In this document: one piece after another, positions 43,041 to 54,149 of the stretch
How the letters are laid out: each line of letters opens with the position of its first letter
Position numbering within the stretch: position 1 is the stretch's first letter
Source: Halichondria panicea
Taxonomy: Eukaryota > Porifera > Demospongiae > Suberitida > Halichondriidae
DNA length: 64,000 bases
Reading direction: 5' to 3'
Assembly: GCF_963675165.1 (NCBI RefSeq)
Contig: NC_087377.1
Location: forward strand, 14,132,198-14,196,197
The notes under the pieces: generated by a model
Told to the model about the DNA's origin: nothing
Seen by the model: only the letters and a program-made list of their open reading frames with translations
The model's database searches: none
Position numbers and translations under genes: made by a program

Positions 43041-43779
43041 TCAATATAGTCTGAATATTGATGGAATGTGTATAATTATCTGTACATAATTATCGTTTAT
43101 GCATGCATGGTTGAGCAACTCACATCTGTTTCATATTTCTATAACCAAGTTAACAAGCTGTTCTTGTCCTACGCACTTCATGCAAGCTTAAGATATCATA
43201 TAATTATATAGGAGCCTTCCCAATCTCATTTTGAACTGAGTCAACTGCATCAAGACATCATTATTATGTATCATCAATTGATGATACATAATAATTATAG
43301 ACTATAGTTGCATGGTATATATACCCTTAGTCTGAGAAGGTTGTGGTTTTGGCATATTGTTCGCCAACAATATAGATGTTTTGAAAAGCCACTAAGGCAA
43401 GAGGGATATTTCACTGGTCAATCGAATTAAGCGTGGTTGACTAACTGGGAAGTGCATGCAGTAACAGTAAACTTAGGTGTAAAGTGGACCTTGTGACCAG
43501 TTTTGTATGTTTCCAGCAACACACTAAAACTGAACCCACTTTTTGAGATTGGGGGAGGTCAATTTTTGATTATGGCAGGAATATGAATTAGTATTACGGT
43601 GATAAGAAAACATGTCTTCATCATCATTGAGGGTATAATGTGACATGTGCAATGCATGTGCTATAGCAAAACTGCTTTTTCTGCCTTATAATTATATACT
43701 CTTAATTCAGGATGTTCACCGTATACAGTAACGTCCGTTGGTTCATCACACTGTGTGATCTCCTTACTGTATCATGTTT
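43041..43779. other. No gene recognised
   Basis: Spacer with the 36-base palindrome at 43260-43295. No exon was seen. Confidence 0.4.
43260..43295. repeat. 36-base perfect palindrome
   Basis: ATTATTATGTATCATCAA is followed directly by its exact reverse complement, with no spacer. AT-rich and cruciform-capable. Confidence 0.9.
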
Positions 43780-44130
43780 ACTATCAATTGAAGTTCTTCT
43801 GGAATTCTTGTTCTTTAATGATCTCCACAGTTACATCATGTTCCTGTAGCTGTGATAACTCCGAGAACAGAAGAGAAGTTACCAAATTGCTGTTCTGCCA
43901 AGTTTTGTGATACATGTATTAGGTGGATAAATTGGAAAGGGGACTCAAGGCTCAGATGTATAGGACAGTATTATTTGGTTCAAATAAATGGATCACATTG
44001 AGTGCCATCTCCATTGTATATAACTTGTCAAATGGTGAGGTCCTCTCCGTCACAGAACAGTCTGATAGTTCCAGGACATGCAGTGTTCACCAACCAGACT
44101 CACAATCAAACTCGACAGCCATGCAGAGAG
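43780..44130 (-). pseudogene. Isolated Ig exon pseudogene
   Basis: Reverse strand matches the Ig exon at 8266-8740 from its 3' end (GAAGTTCTTCTGGAATTCTTG, ACTCAAGGCTCAGA) to the TVRLFC-coding end near 44060, with many indels. Neither a signal-peptide exon nor downstream exons are present. Confidence 0.75.
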
Positions 44131-44695
44131 ACACTATTATACTTATACTCAACGTGGCAGACCTGTCAAATGGTCAGGATATTGTATACCGTGTAGAAGA
44201 AGTGTTCTAAGTGTGTGAAGTGTTCTAGTTGGTAATTTTCGTCATTTAAATATTTAGTATTTTTAATATTCCTACAGCTCGGATTAGAGACGTTGAATCT
44301 ATTTGTGTTCATAGTTTTAACTTTTGTACGATGCTCTTCAATCGAATATTTATACCATACGAAAACAACCCGCTAATACGGTTACCGTATATATAATCCG
44401 GAATGAATGTACCTAAGCACAATGCTTGAACGTAGAATAAGAAAGCTATGAGAAATTGCACTTAGCAGCTCACACATGCATATATATTATAGTGACTTGT
44501 TATAATTATACACCTCCCCATAAGATGAACTTTCTGATTTCCATCAACTCAAAAACAGTCAAGACACCATGATTATATAATAAGGTCAGTTATACTTCTC
44601 ATCTGTAATTTATGCACATGCATTGTTATGTAAAACGTTAGCTATAACCATAATAATAATGGCTGGATTGTTACATGTACATGCACTAACACAGT
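44131..44695. other. No gene recognised
   Basis: AT-rich. The last 60 bases match the 3' flank of the other type A loci (GGCTGG-ATTGTTACATG). Confidence 0.4.
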
Positions 44696-47096
44696 CTATA
44701 CTGGTCCATACGCCTGGTTAATGTTGAGTTCAATCTCCTCTTTGGGTGACACCTCCTCATAAATAGGACCAGCTGGTATAGTGGGTCCTACGTTAATAGC
44801 TTGTCCATCAGCTGCTGGGGAGAACACTGCCTTCTTCCGCATGACCCAGTATGTCAAGAGAGCACCACAAGCACAACCAGAAACCATTGCCACAATAAAT
44901 GTTACAATGGTGGAAATCACAGCAACTTCATTGATGGTCAGAGAAACTTCTTTGGAATCTGTAAATCATGTCAAAACATTGTCAAACATGTAGACTAAGA
45001 TCACCTCATTACAGTCAATATACCGTATACTAGAATGTTTTACGAGAATCAAATAAGTGAAATATGCAAGGGTTGATCAAAACACAATAGTTAAATCGCA
45101 AAGGGTCAATTTTCTGCTGATTTGGCTCATTCGCAAAGGTTTTTCACCAGCAAAGTATTCTAGCAATTCATATATGTACTAACCCTAACCCTTACATGCA
45201 CATATATCTTATAAGTATGAGTTAATTGCTCCCTGCATGAAAACAAACAGCAAGCAATGTACATAAGTATCATTATCCTGTAGATGTAAACTGCAATGAT
45301 AAACAAGCGCATTTATTATTTATAGCTAAATCAACTGTTGTGTAAACAGTATAGGGCTCAATGAATGGTTCATACTCTATAAGTGCTGTTTTGGGTGATT
45401 TAAAATCCGGCACATATAATTTATAGCAGGCTTTTAGGGAATCGCAGAGCCCCATGCATGCATGTTAGGCCATGTAACAGCAGTAATACCGTGCTTGTTC
45501 TAAATCATTAAAGCGCTGTTTTTGAACTATAATTATACAAATAATTAGTGCTTAATTCGTTATAAAACAATGCTATGCAGTGACTGACTTGGAATATTTA
45601 CCTTGTCGTAAGCACTTTAGCACTTCAAGGTCGAGACTCCACCGGTACGTACTATTACAGGCAAAGATATTCTGTCCAATGAGCTTGTATCCTTCTTCAC
45701 ACCAAAATCTGATAGTTAAATGTTCACCAGTGCTTGTGTAGGAATATTTGAGTAATAAGTTGTTGGTTAGCTTTTTTGGAAGAGCACTGCATTTCTCTGC
45801 ATAAATTATACAAGTATATATAGCATACACGTTATTTTAAAAAACACTATACTATGTATTTATAATTGAGGGGAGAGTGATCCAACCCACAAAACCAGTA
45901 TTATATACAGGAGGATAATTTCAAAGACTATTTTCCTATTATTTTTTGGAGGATTATGTGCAGCATTTTATTTTGTGTTGGCCACTCAGCATGTCTTCAA
46001 TTTTATTACTGTTATGTAGTTAACATTACCTTCTTCACAAAGTAGGTCAGCAGGATTTGGCACCCACTCTCCTCTTCCTGAAACTTTAACACACATTGCT
46101 GTTCTTGGGTGACTGGGAAGTAGACCATTGTCACACTGGAGCACTATTTCTGACCCCTCCGTGAAATCAGACTCAGTCGATAAAATTCTATGACTCCCGT
46201 TGATAAGAGTAGAAGGATCACACACAATAGATTCTGAACCAGTTTGGGGAGAAAACGAGGACCCATGCAATTAAATATATAATTTAATAATTATATACCT
46301 GGTATGATGCCACTGTATGTAGTGATATTACTAGTCCCTATGTTGTTTTTACAACATAGATCCCAGTTTCCAAAACTTCAAAGGATACAGAGCAAGTTGG
46401 TGTGCATACTCTACTGTTCACAATTTTATTGTCATTTGTACCATCAAAGAGAATTAGGGAAACATTGTAAAGGATCTCCTCTTGGTATTGTGAACATTCA
46501 GCCTACAAAGTATTAAAATGCAGTTGACTTGCGGCATATTTTTATGAGCTTACGTATTGATTCCAAGTGACTGTCAGTATAGAAGTATTGATGCTCACAC
46601 TGAAATTATAGACATTGGGTACTGTCTCTTTTACTAATGAGATGTTCACTAAGGTTTCATTGAAATTTCGTGCATCACCACATCTGATCTTGAAAACCTT
46701 CTGTATCCCAATGGCTATTTGAGAAATGTCTAAAGAAAGAACTGATGAGAAATTTGCAAAGATTCTCAAAATTTTGTCCTGGGAGAACTCAACAAGTTCG
46801 ACAGATGCAGACACCAATGTTGAGTCATTAAAGACTTTTGTGGTCTCATTCACACTATCAGTATCAAAGCGTTTGAGCAAATACATATTGTCATCATGGT
46901 AGAACCTCCATTCTAACAGTGTGAGGTCCACTCCTTCACAGAACAGTCTGACAGTTCCAGGACAGTGTTCACCAACCAGACTCACTCCTCCCTCAACAGT
47001 CAGAGACACTGATGATGAGTACACCTCTCCATTGATTATTGAAAATAGTATGACTAGCAGATCTATTGCACTTGCAATTGGCTTGTACAGTGTCAT
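44696..47096 (-). pseudogene. Type A receptor variant with two sushi domains, FN3 frameshift
   Basis: Minus strand from 47096: signal peptide and Ig-like region in one open stretch (46554-47096, LLVILFSIING, HCPGTVRLFC, LLEWRF, IRCGD), FN3 second half (about 46310-46502), sushi 1 (ends 46030, VLQCDNGLLPSH, GEWVPNP), sushi 2 (45602-45796, RFWCEEGYKLIG, CNSTYRW), then helix and tail (44696-44958, VTFIVAMVSGCACGALLTYW, RKKAVF, IYEEV, NQAYGPV). All borders except one keep phase. The FN3 exon lacks 13 bases compared with 41597-41819, giving a stop near 46338. Everything downstream is undamaged, so decay is recent, or the locus makes a short secreted Ig product. The helix exon is of a different type from 40958-41271 although the tails match. 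Confidence 0.8.
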
Positions 47097-47454
47097 ATCA
47101 TATGCTCTTAGTGTTTAGGCCTAGCTCTCAATCTGTGAGTAGATTCTACAGTAGTTGTTAGATCTCTGTTTTAAGGAAACAGCTCTAGCTGGCACATTCA
47201 GTCATGCGCATTGAGTCACTAGATCAACACTAATCATGTTTTGTAATTTCCCTGCTATATACGTCTACTAGTATATTATCAGGAGTTTACTCCTGATATT
47301 ATACATGGGTCTAGGCTTTTATAATTAGGCCACTCCAAGTGACACTCTGGTTTCTGGTCCTGAAGTTTTTCTAATTGCATGCGGGCAGGCGGCTTTTCTC
47401 ATTATGTCCAATTTCACCTTATGAATCTCATTATTTTGCAAATGAAATCATTAT
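47097..47454. other. Spacer with MITE fragment
   Basis: Bases 47326-47454 match one half of the 60055-60371 MITE (TTAGGCCACTCCAA, GCATGCGGGC, ATGAATCTCATTAT). A short hairpin (ATCAGGAGT/ACTCCTGAT) lies at 47278-47298. No gene. Confidence 0.5.
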
Positions 47455-48059
47455 CACACTACTGCAGGGTTTTGCAGAGTCTTGCAACATGAACTTTTAA
47501 CCAGTCTGCGCGCATGTAGGACCAGAAAGCCAGAAATCGGAAAAGGCGGAAGTGAAAGGTAAATGAGTGGGCGTAGCAGGGCAATGCATTCCAAGGTTAA
47601 CCCTTGATTTTGCACAGACATATCCTCTTGCCTGATCACTTCACTAGTCTATCTAAGTAAGTAGAAAGCTGGCCAGCCTAGATTTAAGTAGCCTCTCCAT
47701 TGTCTGCAGTATAGACTTGATATAATAGCTAGCTACTTGCACATGTCTGCAGTAGACTCTAGCTAGCTAGATCTACATGCACAATGACTGAATTAATTAT
47801 GTCTGTACACTGAGCTAGATTTAGTATAAATTTAACATTATCATTTTTAATTCAGCCAGTCACCTAACTCCTACTTATACTCCCCAATTTATTGTCCAGA
47901 GGTTATTTGGCTCTATACTGAAACACGCCGAGCCACTTTTCTGACTTTCTGAGAGCCATGATTATAGAACGGGAACTGGAATAATTATGTTCAACCATGG
48001 TCTATATACAAGCAATTAAGTATATCAGCCAATAAGTTATGTTGATATACTCAAGTTAC

Positions 48060-49410
48060 TACTTGCTGAGCAACTTTTCTGACTTTCCGAGAGCAGTGGT
48101 TCGTTAACGGGAACCCAGAAAAATAATATATTCAGTGCTGGTCTATAGACATGCATGCAGATATCAGCCAGTATGTTGATATAATTATACTCAAGTTTAC
48201 AATTCTGAGGTTACTTCAATCGACTGGAACTTGCTGAGCAACTTTTCTGACTTTCCGAGAGCAGTGGTTCGTTAACGGGAACCCTGAAAAATAATATATT
48301 CAGTGCTGGTCTAGACATGCATGCAGATATCAGCTAGTATGTTGATATAATTATACTCTTCTGAGGTTTTTTGAATCGACTGGAACTTGCTGAGCAACTT
48401 TTCTGACTTTCCGAGAGCAGTGGTTCGTTAACGGGAACCCTGAAAAATAACATATTCAGTGCTGGTCTAGACATGCATGCAGATATCAGCCAGTATGTTG
48501 ATATAATTATACTCAAGTTTACAATTCTGAGGTTACTTTAATCGACTGGAACTTGCTAAGCAACTTTTCTGACTTTCCGAGAGCAGTGGTTCGTTTAACG
48601 GGAATCCAGAAAAATAACATATTCAGTGCTGGTCTAGACATGCATGCAGATATCAGCCAGTATGTTGATATAATTATACTCAAGTTTACAATTCTGAGGT
48701 TACTTTAATCGACTGGAACTTGCTAAGCAACTTTTCTGACTTTCCGAGAGCAGTGGTTCGTTAACGGGAATCCAGAAAAATAACATATTCAGTGCTGGGT
48801 CTAGACATGCATGCAGATATCAGCCAGTATGTTGATATATACTCAAGTTTACAATTCTGCATGAGGTTACTTTAATCGACTGGAACTTGCTAAGCAACTT
48901 TTCTGACTTTCCGAGAGTAGTGGTTCGTTAACGGGAATCCAGAAAAATAACATATTCAGTGCTGGTCTATATATAGACATGCATGCAGATATCAGCCAGT
49001 ATGTTGATATATACTCAAGTTTACAATTCTGAGGTTACTTTAATCGACTGGAACTTGCTAAGCAACTTTTCTGACTTTCCGAGAGCTGTGCTTCGTAAAC
49101 GGACCCAGAAAATATATTTAGTGCTGGTCTTAGACAAGCAGGTAGCAGCCAATACGTTGATACACTCTTCTGAGGTTACTTTAATCGACTGGGAACTTGC
49201 TGAGAAACTTTTCTGACTTTCCGAGAGCAGTGATTCGTAAACGGAAACCCAGAAAATATATTCAGTGCTGGTCCTATAGACAAACAGGTATCAGCCAATA
49301 ATTATGTTGATATACCTAAGTTTACAATTCTGAGGCTATACTTTAATCGACTGCATGGAACTTCCTGGAGCAACTTTTCAGACTTTTCATGCATGAGTAG
49401 TGATTCAACT
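48060..49410 (+). repeat. Satellite array, unit about 165 bases, about 9 copies
   Basis: Each unit contains GCAACTTTTCTGACTTTCCG, AGCAGTGGTTCGTTAACGGG, ATATTCAGTGCTGGTCTAGA, CATGCATGCAGATATCAGCC and TTAATCGACTGGAAC. Unit starts near 48071, 48240, 48395, 48560, 48728, 48897, 49064, 49207 and 49370. Units toward the 49.4 kb end are more diverged. Confidence 0.9.
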
Positions 49411-49442
49411 GTAATTGATAAAAAGCATTTCTCGGACAAGCA

Positions 49443-49649
49443 ATGCAGGCAGTCAGTCCATCCATACCTTCAGTTATTGTTACTTTACTCAACTATAGAA
49501 CGACTCTTGACGTTCCATGGGCAGTAATTCAAATGTTGATTACAATTTCACTAGATGCAAGATTATTATTCACGGCTCAGTGCAAAGATAGCCTTTTGAG
49601 TAAGTTCTTGACAGAAGATTCAATCATGAGAAACTATATTGAGTTCTGA
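49443..49649 (+). CDS. 68-codon open frame duplicated in both arms
   Basis: Encodes a short peptide (begins MQAVSPSIPSVIV, ends SIMRNYIEF) with alternating hydrophobic and polar residues and no signal peptide or known domain. The reverse-strand copy at 55637-55843 differs at one residue (Ser to Pro). Retention may only reflect recent duplication. It could be an exon or part of a transposon adjoining the satellite. Coding status is unproven. Confidence 0.35.
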   Translation: MQAVSPSIPSVIVTLLNYRTTLDVPWAVIQMLITISLDARLLFTAQCKDSLLSKFLTEDSIMRNYIEF

Positions 49650-49869
49650 CTATAGAGATTGAATCAAAGTGTACGGACTATACGTAGACTCTATATACTA
49701 TATAATTTCATTTTGCTGGGCTGATAGACTGGTGTGTACCTGGTTTGTTGCATGACCATGCATGCATCTATATATATAGTGTGTTGTCAGCAGCTAATTA
49801 CTATAGATTTTGCTTGAATAGATGTATTACTGTGTATTGTCTTGATAATTTGATATAATATAGTGTGTG

Positions 49870-50345
49870 TCATGGGTGTATACTAAATTCTATACCAGGA
49901 TCCATGCAACACATGCAGTATACACAAACAATCCTCATTATAGTCAAGTCCTGGCAGTGTATATATACGTAGTCTACACCAGTCCTATATACAATAGGTA
50001 TATAGACGAGCAGTGACAATGAAGTAGGCAGTGATGATGCTGCGATTGAAAGACAGTTATGAGAGAGAGTGAGGAAAACTCTCACTGGATAAATACAGGC
50101 GTATATATAGTTACAACATAAACTACATTGCAAGTAGATGATGATTGCTATAGTTAAGCTTGTAGATTGTACACCATCGTCTCTAGATATATATGTCCTA
50201 TATAGCTGTAATGCAAAGCCTATATAATTATATAGGCGATAGGAAAATGGGGGTGAGGCTGAAGCCCCCCATGCAGGTGATTCTGGTGCATCCAAAGCAC
50301 TTCCTGACACAATAATTTATGTTGCTTACATTTTATAGAAGGCAA
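49870..50345. other. Inner part of the left arm; no gene
   Basis: Matches the reverse complement of 53300-53515 in pieces (AGTCAAGTCCTG, ATGAAGTAGGCAG, TATATAGTTACAACATAAACT). The long minus-strand frame across it (49870-50310) is not supported by the other arm. Confidence 0.5.
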
Positions 50346-50410
50346 GCGTAATTATATCTCTACCAAAGATTGGAGCGCCCCAATAAAAAAGACTTACTAC
50401 TGTCGTGGCC

Positions 50411-50444
50411 GTACCGTGACCATACCGTGACCATACCGTGACAA
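50411..50444. repeat. Short tandem repeat ACCGTGACCAT
   Basis: The 11-base unit occurs about three times (CCGTACCGTGACCATACCGTG and following). Confidence 0.8.
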
Positions 50445-50770
50445 TTAATCTGTCAGTATGTAAAATGAATAATTATGTCAATAATTTTTTTACACCATAA
50501 TTATAATTAAATACACCAAGCCACAGGTGTTTCAACCATTGACGAAAAGTCTGTCAAAGAAAGAGATTCCATGAAGTGTTCTGGCATTAGCGAAGATGAG
50601 GTGCAAAAATAATTATATCAATAGTTCTCGACTCAACCAGAAAATCAAAGGAAGATTTGAGAATAAACCATCCAATGCATTCAAGCAATCCTTATATTAT
50701 AATTATAGCATCAAGTTCATAATAAGCATTATGCATGGACTATCCCGTAGACATACAAAGCAAGATAATA

Positions 50771-52815
50771 ATATAACGTACATACCAGACAGGCTTTAAT
50801 TAATATGGCCGGGGCTGTTAAAATAATGTTGTGTCGTTGAAACTTAATTATCCAACTGATAGCCTCCCTCACACATATATAGGGCAATATTCTAGATTTA
50901 TATATTTTAACAGATACACCAAGAGAGGCCGGTATAGTGGATCAATCATATATAACTATACTCCGACCACTTCTTAGTTTTATTCTCTCTCACAGCCAAC
51001 TATATAGTTATAATCCACCTATTTGATCCACAAGTAACTTTTTTTTTACAATTCAAGCTATAATTATAACTTCAGCAGTACTTCCACCCAATCATCTCCC
51101 TAAGCCTCCCAATAATTATGTTAAAACTGCCTATTTATATAGAACTAAAAACAGACAACATCAGCTATTGTATATACAGACATGCAACGGCCACAACAGC
51201 GTCCTTAACTGGTTCACCAAGGAATAAGACATAACGTTAAAAACTTGCATGGATTAAGGAAATATACAGTACTATCAAGCTATGCAAACTAGAGGAACTG
51301 CAATTACAAAACCAATCCCTGATCCTAAAATTGATTATGACACAAATCTATAGCACAAACTCTAGCAGCCAACCCCAAAAAGCTGTTCTCTAAATCCACT
51401 ATACCTATGCATGCCCTTGTAACAGATGTATCGTGAACTGCATGCATAAGAACTTACCAGAACTGTATAGCTAGCGTTAACAATCTGCCTATAATGTTAT
51501 GTGTTTGTCCATTACAATTATGTGTTTTATATACTCAGCGGCATCATACACAAAGTAACATGACTCGCGCACGTGATGAAGTATACTGTCAACTTACTAG
51601 TAATCTCCTAGAAAATGTTAACCGTGACGTTTTTAGGGGTGCATGTACAATGACATCTGATTCTAGCTATATTCGTTTGCGTTCAACGTTCAGAGCTGCT
51701 CACTGCACACTGATAGAAGACGATCTTTTCACAAAAATCATAAATAGAGACAATAGTCGGGTTGATCCTCTTCACTTCCACTCTTTACTCACTGCTAACA
51801 AATTCTGTGCGTTGCGTAATGTGTGCGCAAGCTTGTGCAATTGACAGGATATCGTGCACAGTTTTGTGTATAGAGGTATTGGTAGTTCGACACTCTTCTC
51901 TTCTTATAATTATTATTTATACTCTTGCCGTTAACGTATAGTGCTATATTAATGATATCTATAGTAACCAATATTATTTCTAGCACAATACGTATATACG
52001 GTATCTCACATAATACCATGGCATAGTTATAGCCATGGGTATACATGTATAACATGCACTCAGCCATAATTTTCATATAATTATCAGTTCACCAATAGTG
52101 TGTAATGCTATTCACATGCATGCACACAGTACAGGTAACAGAGCTTTTCCAGTTTGAAAGAGTATGCCCTATATAATTATTTAAATACACTAGCTGAGTT
52201 TTGAAAAAAGTGAGACAAATTGTGTGACACTATTAGATGCTTAAAACTACTGGAATTTTTTATCTGCATGTTCCCATATAATATGCATAAATGACCTGAT
52301 CATGACATCTTCAGCAGATTACATCAAGAACGAAGACATTATCAAACTCCATTCTTCTATAAATAATGCTCATAGGACACATGCATGCATGCATGCAGGA
52401 CACCATCAATGTGTACAGATACAACCAACTGACACTCACAGAATCTATTGGTTCCTAAATTAAACAGCATTGCAGTTATAGCAGATCTATATAATTATAT
52501 ATATAGAATGCACATTGTTAATTATTACAGCATAAAACAATTTAGGCATGCAGTTACCTTGCCCTAGCTGGGATTCAGATGTCTCAGTATAATTATATAG
52601 CACTGCTTCGAATAATTTTCACTTTCAGCGTCATACTGACACACACAACTCAGAACGTCTTTCACACTCAAGCCGAACCAGAAATCCAAAATCAACAAAA
52701 ATCGAAAATCAGCGAAAAAAATCTGGAGACGCAACTGCTGATTGCTTTGTTGCTTTGTGCAAAATGAGATACTTCGAAAAGACATCAATGCGCAAGACAT
52801 TATCCACTTGCAATT
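50771..52815. other. Central spacer of the inverted duplication
   Basis: About 2 kb that does not pair with itself by eye. It contains the open frame at 51494-51844 and a (GCAT)n run at 52382-52398. A minus-strand stretch at 52564-52800 (WFGLSVKDVLSC) is unassigned. Confidence 0.5.
51494..51844 (+). other. 116-codon open frame, repeated at 2.0 kb
   Basis: Conserved part reads MTRARDEVYCQLTSNLLEN, then LIEDDLFTKIINRDNSR, then a FHSLLTA segment. The spacing and amphipathic pattern are vaguely like a death-fold (CARD-like) domain, but this is weak. The 2027-2300 copy is broken. The length and repetition could equally mean a transposon-borne fragment. Function not assigned. Confidence 0.3.
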
Positions 52816-53044
52816 GTACCTAAATTATATGTCTACATGCAGGATAGTCTATCATGCTCATTAGAACTTGATGCTAAGGATTGCACTGGACGTAATTATT
52901 AAAGCATGGTTTTCTCAAATCTTCCTTTAATTTGATTTTCTGGTTGAGTCAGGAACTATTGATATAATTATTTTTGCACCTCTAATGCTCGAATTTCTTT
53001 TTAATCTCCCTTTGATGGCATCCTTTTTCTTCTGTACGTAACAC

Positions 53045-53233
53045 ATGCGCTTTTCTTTCTGGTTGGTTAATGGGTTTCAATTTCACCCACTGACAGATTT
53101 CACGGTATATGTGTATGGTAGTAAGCCTTTATCATTGGGGCGCTCTGATCGTTGGTATAGGGATATGCTTGCCTTCCAATATGGGGACGATTATTTTAAG
53201 AAACTGGCCTGGCACGTATTACCACAAAACTAA
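53045..53233 (+). other. Unassigned open frame
   Basis: 62 codons. The second half (SLGRSDRWYRDMLAFQYGDD) looks protein-like, but no family was recognised and no splice signals define it. Confidence 0.15.
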
Positions 53234-54149
53234 AACTATAAACGTAGTAAACATTGCATAAAACCATTACGTAATTAACACATTGTACACATCGACAGTT
53301 TATGTTGTAACTATATATGCCTGTATATACCTCTGATTCAGCACATTCTGAGTATTCCTCACTCACTCTCATATCTTCTTCAATCTCTAGTATTGCAGCA
53401 TCATCTGCCTACTTCATGATATCGTCCTGCTTATCCATATACCTACATCTATATTGTATAGCTGTAGACTATAATATAATTATACACAACAGGACTTGAC
53501 TATAATTATAATGAAAGCACCGCAGGTGCTGATGCCTCGGTGGAGATGCCAAAGCTACATAACATAAAGCTACTAATAGCTGATGAACATTTTTGCAATA
53601 ATTATTTTGCTGCATGCAAACTCAAAGAATGGGTAATGATCGACCATGATTGTTGTTAAAAACGATCGATGCCAAAAGTTCAATTCTAAAATTAATGGCT
53701 GCCATCAGCAGAGCCTTGCAGCTCTCATCCTCACTCTTGCAGCTACCAATATAGCTAGCGTTCTAGTACAGAGCTAACTACTAAGTAGAGTAGTAACACT
53801 CGGTAAACAAGTTTGGCTACGTGCTCTTCTGAAAAGGCTGCAATGGCATTCCAAGTAAGCAAAACTAGGTATAACTCGAGAACGAAGCATTATTTTGCAA
53901 ATCCACGAATTTAAATCCAAGTAAACATGACTAGAAGCCTATAGAAACTCTTACTTGCACTTGATTCATCCTTGAGCAGCTGTAGCGGTCTACACACACA
54001 CACACACACACACACAGACACACTACTGTATACCTCGCTTGCGCATGCGCACCGAGGCATAATGAAGATTGTTTGTGTATCATTACTGTGTTGGATCCTG
54101 GTATAGAATTTACCTTAATGTTATTATGGGGTGTTCAACAAAATTAATT

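Larger units (their letters stand above)
47455..50770. repeat. Left arm of a giant inverted duplication
   Basis: Read outward-in, successive blocks match the reverse complement of the right arm: 47455-47660 with 59090-59290; 47660-48060 with 57370-57758; the satellite array with 55870-57370; 49430-49800 with 55495-55860 (nearly identical); 49880-50130 with 53300-53515 and 54088-54115; 50360-50390 with about 53130-53160; 50590-50660 with 52900-52975; and 50715-50770 with 52815-52865. The inner blocks are more diverged and indel-rich than the outer ones. Confidence 0.8.

Noticed and set aside
45178..45196. Telomere-like CTAACCCTAACCC
   Set aside because: Only about two units, inside an intron-sized spacer; within chance expectation.
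48060..49410. Regular repeats separated by similar distances could suggest a CRISPR array
   Set aside because: The whole 165-base period is repeated, there are no unique spacers, and the surroundings are eukaryotic. This is satellite DNA.
49870..50310. 146-codon minus-strand frame
   Set aside because: It lies in the inverted duplication, where the other arm does not keep the frame, and it shows no domain or codon signal.
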